The notes beneath the pieces are model-generated. The model was not told the origin of the DNA, did no database searches, and saw only the letters and a list, made by a program, of their open reading frames with translations. Made by a program: the position numbers and the translations under genes. 64,000 bases of DNA, taken from positions 310,001 to 374,000 of the forward strand of contig NZ_CP133020.1 in NCBI RefSeq assembly GCF_030866825.1, written 5' to 3'. The DNA is from Rathayibacter sp. SW19 (GTDB lineage: Bacteria; Actinomycetota; Actinomycetes; Actinomycetales; Microbacteriaceae). Below, piece after piece: positions 8,748 through 17,562 of this stretch. Position 1 is the first letter of the stretch; the number at the start of each line of letters is the position of its first letter.

Positions 8748-9749
8748 ATGCGGAACGACAAGGATGCCGAAACCGGCGAAGCCGAGACTGGCACTGCGCG
8801 CCATCACGGTGAGCCCCCGGTCGCCCTCAGGCCGCTGGGCAGAACGGGCCTGGACGCCAGCCCCATCACCCTCGGTGCGAGCAAGCTCGGTCGCGGCACA
8901 CAGCCGGGCAGCCCGGAGGAAGTGCAGGCGATTGCGCTCGCCGCGGCCATGCTGCACGGTCCTTACGCGCTGATCGATACGTCGAACGGCTACGCGGACG
9001 GCCGCAGCGAGACTGTTCTCGGCGCGGCGCTGAAGCGTGCGGGAGCGGCGCAAGGCAGGCGGATCGCGACGAAGGCCGACCGCGACCCCGAGACGGGCGC
9101 GTTCGACCGCGACCGCGTGCTGCGCTCGTTCGACGAAAGCACGCGGCGGCTCGGGCTCGAGCACATCGAAGTGCTGCACCTGCACGACCCGTACACGATC
9201 TCATTCGACGAGGCGATGGCAGCAGGCGGTGCGGTCGCAGGCCTCATCGAGCTCAGAGACGAGGGCCGTGTCGACGCGATCGGCGTCGCATTCGGCCCGA
9301 TCAGCACCCTCAACCGGTATGTCGCGACGGGTGCCTTCGACCTCGTGCTCACGCATAACCGGTTTACGCTTGCGAACCGCAGCGCCGAACCCGTGCTGAG
9401 GACAGCACGCGATCGCGGTATGGGCGTCTTCAACGCGGCACCGTTCGGCGGCGGCCTGCTGGCGCGCGGCGCCGCGAGCGGCGCGACCTATCACTACACG
9501 CAGAGTCCGCCGGCGCTGCTGGATTGGGTCGCACGCGCCGAGCAGGTCTGCCTGCGTCACGGCATCGACCTGCCCACGGCCGCCCTGCACTTCTCGCTTC
9601 GCTCGCCGCTCATCGACACGACCGTCGTGGGGACCTCCTCACCGGCGCGCATCGCCAACCTCGAGCTCATGCGGCTGACACCGGTGCCCGGCGAGCTCTG
9701 GAGCGAACTCGACGCGCTCGGCACCCCGCCGACGCCGATCCTCGACTGA
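8748..9749 (+). CDS. Aldo/keto reductase (L-fucose/D-threo-aldose dehydrogenase type)
   Basis: A 333-residue aldo/keto reductase of the group containing D-threo-aldose 1-dehydrogenase, L-fucose dehydrogenase and pyridoxal 4-dehydrogenase. The opening LRPLGRTGLDASPITLGASKLG, the catalytic region YALIDTSNGYADG with an Asp and Tyr, LEHIEVLHLHDP and NAAPFGGGLLARG support this. The group oxidises aldoses with NAD(P) to lactones. The ATG at 8748 is preferred over an in-frame TTG at 8703. It is followed after 46 bases by the GH2 gene and probably cotranscribed. It could oxidise galactose, fucose or arabinose released by neighbouring glycosidases. A decayed relative lies at 42543-42704. Confidence 0.82.
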   Translation: MRNDKDAETGEAETGTARHHGEPPVALRPLGRTGLDASPITLGASKLGRGTQPGSPEEVQAIALAAAMLHGPYALIDTSNGYADGRSETVLGAALKRAGAAQGRRIATKADRDPETGAFDRDRVLRSFDESTRRLGLEHIEVLHLHDPYTISFDEAMAAGGAVAGLIELRDEGRVDAIGVAFGPISTLNRYVATGAFDLVLTHNRFTLANRSAEPVLRTARDRGMGVFNAAPFGGGLLARGAASGATYHYTQSPPALLDWVARAEQVCLRHGIDLPTAALHFSLRSPLIDTTVVGTSSPARIANLELMRLTPVPGELWSELDALGTPPTPILD

Positions 9750-9795
9750 GCAGTCTCCGCCGCCAGGCGACGAGACAACCGTGCAGAGAAAGAAC

Positions 9796-12771
9796 ATGAT
9801 GAACCGATATTGGGAGGACCCGGCCCCCGGTGTCGGCCGCCGCGAGCCTCGAGCGGATGCCGTGAGCGACGCCCGCAGGATTCTTCTGAACGGCGCATGG
9901 CGGTTTCGGCTGAGTTCCACCGCGGATGGCACGGGCGACGCATTCATGCAGCCGGGCTTCGACGACTCCGCTTGGGATCGCATCCGTGTGCCGTCTCACT
10001 GGGTACTTGAGGAGATCACGCCTCTCACGGGCGGGTCGGCGCGTTCGTTGCGTGGAACACCCGAGGGCCCGCTTTACACCAACACCGCGTTGCCGATCCC
10101 GCTCGACGCGCCGCGCGTGCCGACCGAGAACCCGACAGGCGACTACCGGCTGGCGTTTGTGGCGCCGAACGACTGGGATCGCGCCGTGCTGCGCTTCCAG
10201 GGCGTCGACTCGTGCGCGCAGGTGTGGCTGAACGGCGCGGAGCTCGGGTACTCGATGGGCAGCCGTCTGCCATTCGAGTTCGACGCACCGCTGCGGCCGG
10301 GCGAGAACGTTCTGGCCGTGCGGGTGCATCGGTACTCGGCGGGCACGTACCTCGAAGACCAGGACATGTGGTGGCTGCCCGGCATCTTTCGCGACGTCGA
10401 GCTCATCGAGCGACCTGTCGCGTCGATCGACGACTATTTCGTGCATGCCGACTATGACCGCGCGACGGGACTGGGCACGCTCCAGGTCGATGCCTCGGCT
10501 CCGGCCGTCGTCGATCTCCCCGAGCTCGGCATCCGCATGCGTGTAGGCGAGGCCGTGACCGTGCCGGTCGAACCGTGGAGTGCGGAGTCGCCCCGGCTGT
10601 ACCGCGGCACGCTCACTGCCGTACCGGCGATTCCGGGCGAGAAGAGCGAGACCATCGAGCTCGCCGTCGGCTTCCGCCGCGTCGAGGTCGCCAGCGGCGT
10701 GCTGACGGTGAACGGTGCGCGCGTGTTCTTCCGCGGAGTCAACCGTCACGAACATCATCCCGACACGGGACGCACGCTGGACACCGAGACCATGATCCGC
10801 GACATCGTCATGATGAAGCGGCACAACATCAATGCCGTGCGCACGAGCCACTACCCGCCTCACCCCGAGTTCACGCGGCTGTGCGACGAATACGGGCTCT
10901 GGGTTCTCGAGGAGTGCGACCTTGAGACGCACGGCTTCATCTACGCCGGATGGGAGGGCAATCCGCCTGCGCGGCACGAATGGCTGCCCGCAATGCTCGA
11001 CCGTACGAAACGCATGGTGGAACGCGACAAGAACCGACCGAGCGTGGTGATGTGGTCGATGGCGAACGAGAGCGGATCGGGCGAGAACTTCGGCGCGCTC
11101 GAAGCATGGATCCGGCAGCGCGACTCGTCGCGCCCGATCCACTATGAACGCGACCCAAGCTATCGGCACTCTGACGTCGCATCGCTCATGTATCCGTCGC
11201 TTGAACTGCTCGAGCAGATCGGGCTGCGCGAGGATCCGCGGCCCGACGGAGTCGCGGATGACGATGACGCCCGTCGCAGGCTGCTACCGTTCCTGTTGTG
11301 CGAATACGCGCACGCGATGGGCAACGGGCCGGGCTCGCTCGGCGACTACCATCGCATCCTGCGCACCCACGAGCGGTTCTGCGGCGGGTTCGTCTGGCAA
11401 TGGATCGACGCGGGTTTCTACCACCTCGATGAGCGTGGCCGCAGGTTCGTTATGCACGGCGCGGACGTCACCGGCTACCGCCCGAACGGCGGCAGGTACT
11501 GCCTCGACGGGCTTGTCTTCGCTGACCGGGCGCCGTCGCCCAGCCTTGCCGAACTGAAGGCCGTCGTGCAGCCGGTCGAGATCGCGATCGGAGAGCGCAT
11601 CGACATTCGTAACGGGTACGACCATGTCCGCCTCGATCATCTCGAGTTCGTATGGAGTCTCGCGTGCGACGGAGTCGCGCACGCGGTCGGCGAACTCGCG
11701 GTGCCGGCTCTCGAACCGGGCGAGTCGGCGTCGTTGTCGTTGCCCACGAGCGCCGGTGATGAGGCGGGCGAATGGTGGTTCACGATCGAAGCCCGACTCA
11801 CGAGGGACACCGCCTGGGCGAAGGCGGGCCACATCGTCGCGGCGGCGCAGGGACGGCTCACGAACCGTGAGCCGCCTCCAGCCCGTCCGCGCACCGCTTC
11901 GGCGCCCGTCGTCCACGCGGCCGATATTGCCGGCGCGGCCGACGTCATCCGTCTCGGTGTGGCGGAGTTCGACGCCGCATCCGGCCGTCTTGTGCGCCTC
12001 GGCGATCTGATTCTCGATGGGCCGGTGCTTGATCTGTATCGGGCGCCGACCGAGAACGACCGCGGGCAGGGTGGCGTGAACGACCTCGCGACGCTCTGGC
12101 AGGCCGTCGGGATCGACCGGATGCTGCACCGCACCGATGAGATCGAGCGGACTCCCGACGGACTCCGGGTCACGGTGCGTGTCGCTGCCGCGACGCATCC
12201 GCACGCGGTCGTCGCGACCTATCACTGGAGTACGGACGGCGACGGCGTCGTGCTTGAAACCTCAGTCCGGTTCACAGGCCCGTGGGCCGACACGCCCTAC
12301 AAGCACCGCGAGATCGTGCTGCCCAGGCTCGGGTTGCGCCTCGGGCTTCCGGGTGCCTATGATCGCGCGACCTGGTTCGGCCGCGGACCGGGAGAGTCGT
12401 ACGTCGATTCGTCGAGCGCCGCGCTCGTCGGGCGATACTCATCGATGATCGATGACCTGCAGACCGATTACGCCGTGCCGCAGGAGAACGGGAACCACAT
12501 TGGCACGCGCTGGCTCGAACTGGCCGGCGCCGGCGTGCCGAGGCTGCGCGTGAGCGGTGATCCGGTGTTCGACTTCACGGCTCGCCGCTGGACGAGCGAG
12601 GCACTCGAGCAGGCGAGGCATCCGCACGACTTGGTTGACTCTGGGCGCGTCTGGCTGAACGTCGATGCCGCGCAGTTGGGGGTCGGCTCGGCGTCGGTCG
12701 GCCCCGCACTACCTGAGCGTTACCGGATCCCATTGGAACCGACCAGCTGGCGCGTGCGGTTTCAGGCATGA
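9796..12771 (+). CDS. GH2 beta-galactosidase (LacZ type)
   Basis: A 991-residue glycoside hydrolase with full LacZ-like architecture: an N-terminal sugar-binding domain, Ig-like domain, TIM barrel, another Ig-like domain and a C-terminal beta-galactosidase small-chain domain (GRGPGESYVDS, QENGNHIGTRW). The acid/base Glu425 is in MANESGSGENFG and the nucleophile Glu503 in LLCEYAHAMGNG. It hydrolyses terminal beta-D-galactosides, such as pectic galactan side chains. No signal peptide is seen, so it is probably cytoplasmic. The start ATGATG at 9796 follows AGAGAAAGA; an in-frame GTG lies 15 bases earlier. The next gene is convergent. Confidence 0.93.
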   Translation: MMNRYWEDPAPGVGRREPRADAVSDARRILLNGAWRFRLSSTADGTGDAFMQPGFDDSAWDRIRVPSHWVLEEITPLTGGSARSLRGTPEGPLYTNTALPIPLDAPRVPTENPTGDYRLAFVAPNDWDRAVLRFQGVDSCAQVWLNGAELGYSMGSRLPFEFDAPLRPGENVLAVRVHRYSAGTYLEDQDMWWLPGIFRDVELIERPVASIDDYFVHADYDRATGLGTLQVDASAPAVVDLPELGIRMRVGEAVTVPVEPWSAESPRLYRGTLTAVPAIPGEKSETIELAVGFRRVEVASGVLTVNGARVFFRGVNRHEHHPDTGRTLDTETMIRDIVMMKRHNINAVRTSHYPPHPEFTRLCDEYGLWVLEECDLETHGFIYAGWEGNPPARHEWLPAMLDRTKRMVERDKNRPSVVMWSMANESGSGENFGALEAWIRQRDSSRPIHYERDPSYRHSDVASLMYPSLELLEQIGLREDPRPDGVADDDDARRRLLPFLLCEYAHAMGNGPGSLGDYHRILRTHERFCGGFVWQWIDAGFYHLDERGRRFVMHGADVTGYRPNGGRYCLDGLVFADRAPSPSLAELKAVVQPVEIAIGERIDIRNGYDHVRLDHLEFVWSLACDGVAHAVGELAVPALEPGESASLSLPTSAGDEAGEWWFTIEARLTRDTAWAKAGHIVAAAQGRLTNREPPPARPRTASAPVVHAADIAGAADVIRLGVAEFDAASGRLVRLGDLILDGPVLDLYRAPTENDRGQGGVNDLATLWQAVGIDRMLHRTDEIERTPDGLRVTVRVAAATHPHAVVATYHWSTDGDGVVLETSVRFTGPWADTPYKHREIVLPRLGLRLGLPGAYDRATWFGRGPGESYVDSSSAALVGRYSSMIDDLQTDYAVPQENGNHIGTRWLELAGAGVPRLRVSGDPVFDFTARRWTSEALEQARHPHDLVDSGRVWLNVDAAQLGVGSASVGPALPERYRIPLEPTSWRVRFQA

Positions 12772-12786
12772 GGGGCGAGCCGAGGC

Positions 12787-14082
12787 TCACGCGTGCCCGC
12801 GCGGCCCGCGCAGGAGCTCGAACAACCCGACAGGTCCGACCTGACCGCCCTTGAGTAATATCTCGACGCCGTCGAGCCACGAGTGCGGCGAATGCACCCT
12901 GCATAACACCACGTTCTCTACCGGGTTCGCCGCGAGCGACAGCGCTTCGGCGCCGAGCACGCCGAGCACGCGACTGGAGGTGTCACCACCGCATACGATG
13001 ACGCGCTGTGTCACGGCGGCACGCAATGCTGTGGAGACCAGCGCGGCTGCCTCCACCGCGATCGTTTCAACAAGGTCAGGCGAATACTTTTCCTCAAGTT
13101 CTGACGATGACACGACGACGTCGCGGCCGGCTGTGAGCGCTTCGAGCACCTCGGCGCGCACAGCTGCACGCTGAGGATGCGCAAGGGCGAGCGGCAGTAC
13201 GAGCCATCCTGCGGCCCGTGCCGCTTCGATCTGCTCCGCCGTGCGATACGAGCGACTTCCAGAGACAACGAGAACCGGCCCGGATGCGTGCGGCGCCGGC
13301 CCGGCGGCATCCGTTTCGTCATGCGGGCGGGAGCCTAAGAACGCCCGACCGAGCGCCGTAGTCAGCCCTCCGGAGCCGATCGCGAACCGGGGTCGGTGCC
13401 GATCGGCCGTTGAGAGGATAGCCTTTCCGAGAAGCGTCAGGTGTTCGTCCGTTATTGCGTCGAGCACGGCCGCCGCGCTCGAAGACTCGGTGAGGAGCTC
13501 CGCGACGTGCTTGGCAGATGTATATTCCGTGAACGGAATATGGCTGATCGGTTGCGCCGTCTGTTGACCGAGGTGCGCCGCAAGGTCTGACTCCAGCATG
13601 GGCGTCACAGGGTGATGAGACATTGTCGGTTGCCGGTCGAGTCGGTAGACGACACCGGCCTCCGTCGCGAAATGGTGGCCGAAGACGGTGAACCGCCCGA
13701 AATCGGGCTGTGCGAACAGCACGGGGATCGTCTCGCGGCCGGTGAGGTCGCGGGCGATCTCGATCACGCGGCCGATGCTCCCCACGTCAGGAGACGAGTC
13801 CGCGGTCGAACAAGCCTTGTACTGCAGCACGCGGGGGCGCAGTGACCCGAGCGCGCGAAGCGCCGGCTCCACCTCGGCACGCAGCCGACCAGTGGGTAGC
13901 GAGCGGGCCAGGCCCGCGATGCCGATGGCATCCACGTCGCGTGCCTCGCGTGCGAGCACACTGCCGTCTTTCGGCAGCCCGAGCAGAAGTCGCCCGCGCA
14001 GTCCTGCGCGGTTCAACTGCAACAGGACATCGACGCTTCCCGTGAAATCATCGCCGTAGAACGCCAGCAGTGTCTCACTCAC
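12787..14082 (-). CDS. oiaK: Four-carbon acid sugar kinase family protein (DUF1537), probable 3-oxo-isoapionate kinase
   Basis: A 431-residue two-domain kinase. The N-terminal domain opens with LLAFYGDDFTGSVDV, the family signature for acid-sugar binding. The C-terminal nucleotide domain has VVSGSRSY and CGGDTSSRVLG. DUF1537 kinases phosphorylate acid sugars such as 3-oxo-tetronate, threonate or 3-oxo-isoapionate. Pairing with a RuBisCO-like protein points to OiaK of D-apionate catabolism, which makes 3-oxo-isoapionate 4-phosphate. The GTG start overlaps the 3' end of the RuBisCO-like gene by 8 bases, implying translational coupling. It is the last gene of the GH127, RuBisCO-like, kinase operon. 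Substrate assignment is by context. Confidence 0.75.
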   Translation of the reverse strand: MSETLLAFYGDDFTGSVDVLLQLNRAGLRGRLLLGLPKDGSVLAREARDVDAIGIAGLARSLPTGRLRAEVEPALRALGSLRPRVLQYKACSTADSSPDVGSIGRVIEIARDLTGRETIPVLFAQPDFGRFTVFGHHFATEAGVVYRLDRQPTMSHHPVTPMLESDLAAHLGQQTAQPISHIPFTEYTSAKHVAELLTESSSAAAVLDAITDEHLTLLGKAILSTADRHRPRFAIGSGGLTTALGRAFLGSRPHDETDAAGPAPHASGPVLVVSGSRSYRTAEQIEAARAAGWLVLPLALAHPQRAAVRAEVLEALTAGRDVVVSSSELEEKYSPDLVETIAVEAAALVSTALRAAVTQRVIVCGGDTSSRVLGVLGAEALSLAANPVENVVLCRVHSPHSWLDGVEILLKGGQVGPVGLFELLRGPRGHA

Positions 14083-15376
14083 GCGGCTCCCCGAACACTT
14101 CGGTCGCGCGGCGGAACGCTGCGGAGGCTGCGAGCGCATCACGAACCCGCTCACCGCGCAACGCAGACGCCCACGCGTCGCGCATACTGGCGACCCCCTC
14201 GGCCGGGCCGTCTGGGTGGCCGTGGATGCCGCCGCCCGCGAGTACGAGCAGGTCGCTCGTGCCCGTCGCTGCGTAGGTTGCATGCGCGAGCCCCGCCCAT
14301 TGGCCGGACGAGAGCACTGGCACAGTGGTACGGTAGCCGAGCAACGGCTGCCGCACGGCAGAGATCGAGTCGAGTACCTCGGCGTCGCTCTCATAGAACT
14401 TGTTCGAGATGCCGTTCGTGTGCAGATGGTCGACGCCCGCAACGCGCGCGAGCTTCTGCCAGGCTCGGAACGAGATGCCGAGCTGGTCGGAGCGGCTGAT
14501 CGCGCCGAACATCGCGCGGTGTCCGTGGATGGGTACCTGGGCGTTGCGCCGCAGGTATTCGATGCCGGCGAGGCCGACAAGGTTGACGCACGCCATCACG
14601 CACGTCCCACCTGCAGCCACCACCAGGTCGTGGTTCGCAAGAAGTCGGTCGATGTCATCGGTGATGTTGAAAGCGTACATCGGCTTGACACCCGTGCGAT
14701 CGGCGTGGCGCTCGATGACCGGCATGACCGCGCGCACGCGCTCGGCGAGCGGCGCGAACGGCCCATTGCCCTGCAATTCGTCGTCCTTGATGAAGTCGAT
14801 GCCCGCCCAGCACAGTTCGTCCACGAGCTCGGCGAGTTCCGTCGGGGACAGGCCGATGCTCGGCTTCACGATCGTGCCGATCATGACGCCATCGGGCCGG
14901 GAAATCAGGCGGCGCGTGCCCTCCACCCCGAACGCCGGCCCCGGGTAGCGATCCGCGAACGCGGGCGGCAGCTCCAGGTCGATCAGCTTGATCGCAGCGA
15001 GCTCTCTGATCTCGAACAGGTTGCCCGCAACGGCGGCCTGCACATTCGGCAGCGACGGCCCGAAGTTGGTGAGAGGAAAGCGCAACCTGAGTCGCGCCCG
15101 CCTGCGCCCCGCCGGATCGCCGACGGAGCCGGGCAGGGGTGATGAATCGGTGAGCGGCAGCTCGTCGAGCGACTCGACCTGCGCGGCGAAACGGGCGCGC
15201 ACGTCGTCCGACTCGCGAGCGACGCGGATGAAGGTGCCCGTGGACTGCTCGCCGGCGAGAATCTCGGCTGCTTGCTGCAGCTCAAGCGACGTTTCGATGT
15301 GATAGGTCGCCACGACGTGTGCGGTGTCGATGTCCGCGGGGGCGGGAGAGACTTCGGTCTGCGTCACGTCGATCAC
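14075..15376 (-). CDS. RuBisCO-like protein (OiaX/OiaT type, 3-oxo-isoapionate-4-phosphate)
   Basis: A 433-residue RuBisCO large-subunit homologue. Numbering from the GTG at 15376, it keeps Lys171 (GTIVKPSIG, equivalent to Lys175 of spinach RuBisCO), the carbamate-lysine motif FIKDDE with Lys197, HRAMFG with His286, and His319/Lys326 in HTNGISNKFYE (equivalent to His327/Lys334). Glu and Thr of GEQSTGT and Asn of AGNLFE are also kept. In D-apionate pathways such proteins are a decarboxylase (OiaX, giving L-erythrulose 1-phosphate) or a transcarboxylase/hydrolase (OiaT, giving 3-phosphoglycerate and glycolate); the adjacent kinase supports this. The GTG start overlaps the GH127 stop (GTGA). A start at 15427 is possible but has no ribosome-binding site. 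Confidence 0.85.
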   Translation of the reverse strand: MIDVTQTEVSPAPADIDTAHVVATYHIETSLELQQAAEILAGEQSTGTFIRVARESDDVRARFAAQVESLDELPLTDSSPLPGSVGDPAGRRRARLRLRFPLTNFGPSLPNVQAAVAGNLFEIRELAAIKLIDLELPPAFADRYPGPAFGVEGTRRLISRPDGVMIGTIVKPSIGLSPTELAELVDELCWAGIDFIKDDELQGNGPFAPLAERVRAVMPVIERHADRTGVKPMYAFNITDDIDRLLANHDLVVAAGGTCVMACVNLVGLAGIEYLRRNAQVPIHGHRAMFGAISRSDQLGISFRAWQKLARVAGVDHLHTNGISNKFYESDAEVLDSISAVRQPLLGYRTTVPVLSSGQWAGLAHATYAATGTSDLLVLAGGGIHGHPDGPAEGVASMRDAWASALRGERVRDALAASAAFRRATEVFGEPRE

Positions 15377-17346
15377 CACACGACCGGAAGCCAGATCGAC
15401 ATCTCGCCCGGGCCTCTGTTGCCCCACGCGAAATAAGGCACCAGGCGGATCTGCAGGCTCCGCAGGTCGCCGTCCTCAAGGTCGGTGTACAAGTCGTCGA
15501 CGTCAGTGAGGGGAAGCACGACACCCTCACAGTCGAGTGCGACGATGCGCTGGCCGCACACCTCGGTGTCGATGCGTTCGAATCTCGCGCCGCGACGTAG
15601 CGCGACCTGCTCGAGCCGGATGCCGTCAGGCAGGTCCGCGCTCTCGATCGCGTACACGATGGGGCCGCGGACGACACAAACCTGGCCGGTCAACTCTTCG
15701 GCCAGGCGGTGTCCGCGCAGCAGTCGTGTACGCATTGGCAGCGTGAGCTCGAGCGTGTCGCCTGGAGACCACTCGCGATCGATGAGTGCATAGGTGCCGG
15801 CGGCAACCGGCCCGGCGTTGCCGTCGTTCACTGCGAGCGTTGCACCGTCGGCCCAGGCGGGTACCCGCAGATGCAGCGCAACGCCGCCGCGCGTGACGTC
15901 CGTGATCGTCACGCGCACGATCTCGCTCCACGGCTGATCGCTCTGAATGCGTAGGCGCATCCGGTCGGCATCGATTTCGGCGTCACCGTAGAGGTGCACC
16001 CAGACGCCGTCGGATGCCGCCCCGACTGCGAACTCGTGCGTGCGTGCCAGCGTGCGTGCGATGTTCGGCGGGCAGCAGAACACGCTCATGTACTCGGTGC
16101 GTTCTCGTGCGTCCGACGGCGGCGGCTCTGGCGTGGGATGCTCCGCCGTCTCGCCTGGCATGCGCAGCGGGTACGGCAGGCCGCGAACCTGGCGGAGCGG
16201 ATTCGTGTAGGAGTAACGGCGGCCGTCGAGACTGATGCTTGCGAGCAGGACGTTGTAGGCGATGCGCTCGATCATGTCGGCGTATTCCGCATTGCGTGTG
16301 ATGGCGAGCATGCGCTCACTCCACATCAGCATGCCGATGTTCGCGCACGACTCGTTGTGCGCCGTGGTGTGTGGAAGCTGGTAGGCACGCCCATATGCTT
16401 GGTGCACCCGGCTGATCTCGTGTTGCCACGGGTAGCCGTCGGGTGACGCGCCGTCGTAGAGTGCCCCGCAGCCGCCCGTGACGGCGATCTTGCGATCGGA
16501 TGCGTCGTGCCAGAGTGCATCGAGCACTCCGCGAAGCTGTTCGTCGCCGGTTTCTGCGGCGAGGTCGGCGAGCCCAGCGTAAAGGTAGTTGGCGCGCACG
16601 GCATGACCGGCGACCGTGGTCTGCTCGCGTACCGGGATGCGGTCCTGGTTGTCATCGCCGCCTGAGAAGTCATCGCGCATGGCGAGAAACTGCTCTGCGA
16701 GGTGCAGATACCGCCCGTCGCCCGTCGCCCGGTACAGCTCGATCACGGCCATATAGTGCGAGGGGCAGATCGCGCTGCGTGCGAGCCGGTCTGGATGCTC
16801 CGTCGCAAGTTTCTCGAGGAAGCCGGCTGCCCTGCGCGCAATGTTGAGCAGCGTGTCAGAGCCGGTGACCGCGTGATGGCGCACGCCTACGGTGATGAGA
16901 TGGCCGAGGTTGTAGGTCTCGAAGTCGAATCGATCGGCAAGCGCTTCGGCGTTCCCTGCGTGCCGCGCGGCGATGAGCGTCGGTGTGTGCACGTACCCGT
17001 CGTCGCGCTGGATTTCCGCGATGGTCGAGATGACCTCGTCGACCACGGCGGCGAGGCGGGGGTCATCGACCGTCTCGAGCACGTCGATCGCGGCCTCGAG
17101 CCACTTGTACAGATCGCCGTCGAGAAAGGGCGGGCCCTGGTGCGTGCCGTCCTGCCTGCCCGCCGCGATCAGGAAGTTGCGCCAAGCCGGGCTGACCTCC
17201 GGGTTGCTCAGCGATTGCCAGATCGACGGAACGGTGACGTTGATGGTGCGCTCGGAACGTTCGCTCCAGAATCCGCCTGTCCATCGCATGCAGGCTCCGT
17301 CGAGCGGTGCGAGCGCCCGAAGGGCTTCTGTGTCAGTCGTGGTCAT
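15373..17346 (-). CDS. GH127 glycoside hydrolase (beta-L-arabinofuranosidase or aceric-acid hydrolase)
   Basis: A 657-residue (alpha/alpha)6-barrel hydrolase of the former DUF1680 family. The zinc and catalytic residues of GH127 are visible: Glu332 and Cys334 in HNESCANIG, and the Cys424-Cys425 pair in FCCPPN, matching Glu338, Cys340, Cys417 and Cys418 of the characterised Bifidobacterium enzyme. GH127 members remove beta-L-arabinofuranose or, in RG-II degradation, aceric acid. No signal peptide is seen, so it is probably cytoplasmic. The start MTTTDTEALRAL has GAAGGAG upstream. It leads an operon with the RuBisCO-like protein and kinase, divergent from a sugar ABC transporter. That coupling to D-apionate genes favours an RG-II substrate. 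Confidence 0.9.
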   Translation of the reverse strand: MTTTDTEALRALAPLDGACMRWTGGFWSERSERTINVTVPSIWQSLSNPEVSPAWRNFLIAAGRQDGTHQGPPFLDGDLYKWLEAAIDVLETVDDPRLAAVVDEVISTIAEIQRDDGYVHTPTLIAARHAGNAEALADRFDFETYNLGHLITVGVRHHAVTGSDTLLNIARRAAGFLEKLATEHPDRLARSAICPSHYMAVIELYRATGDGRYLHLAEQFLAMRDDFSGGDDNQDRIPVREQTTVAGHAVRANYLYAGLADLAAETGDEQLRGVLDALWHDASDRKIAVTGGCGALYDGASPDGYPWQHEISRVHQAYGRAYQLPHTTAHNESCANIGMLMWSERMLAITRNAEYADMIERIAYNVLLASISLDGRRYSYTNPLRQVRGLPYPLRMPGETAEHPTPEPPPSDARERTEYMSVFCCPPNIARTLARTHEFAVGAASDGVWVHLYGDAEIDADRMRLRIQSDQPWSEIVRVTITDVTRGGVALHLRVPAWADGATLAVNDGNAGPVAAGTYALIDREWSPGDTLELTLPMRTRLLRGHRLAEELTGQVCVVRGPIVYAIESADLPDGIRLEQVALRRGARFERIDTEVCGQRIVALDCEGVVLPLTDVDDLYTDLEDGDLRSLQIRLVPYFAWGNRGPGEMSIWLPVVW

Positions 17347-17428
17347 CACGTCTCCTTCGATCGCCGGAAGGTCGCGGTCAGGGTCCGGGCGCCTTCGTCG
17401 GCATGAGTATTCTCGCAAATATGCATCA

Positions 17429-17450
17429 ATATTCAAAATGGCATGAATAT
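17429..17450. promoter_or_regulatory. Inverted repeat in divergent GH127/ABC promoter region
   Basis: ATATTCA (17429-17435) and TGAATAT (17444-17450) form a 7-base inverted repeat with an 8-base spacer. Nearby GCATGAGTATTC (17401-17412) resembles one arm. It lies between the divergent GH127 and ABC-transporter starts and could bind the SorC-type regulator encoded at 21415-22479. Confidence 0.45.
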
Positions 17451-17562
17451 GTGCTAATCTCGCGGTAGGTCACGTACTGCATAAACACTCAGCTGTGATT
17501 GAGAACGCAGACATGATCTGGGTCACCCCGCCCGCACACTGACCGTCGTCAAGGAGGACGCT

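Noticed and set aside
15377..15427. Longer N-terminus for the RuBisCO-like protein
   Set aside because: It would overlap GH127 by 55 bases without a ribosome-binding site; the GTG at 15376 gives the usual coupled GTGA junction.
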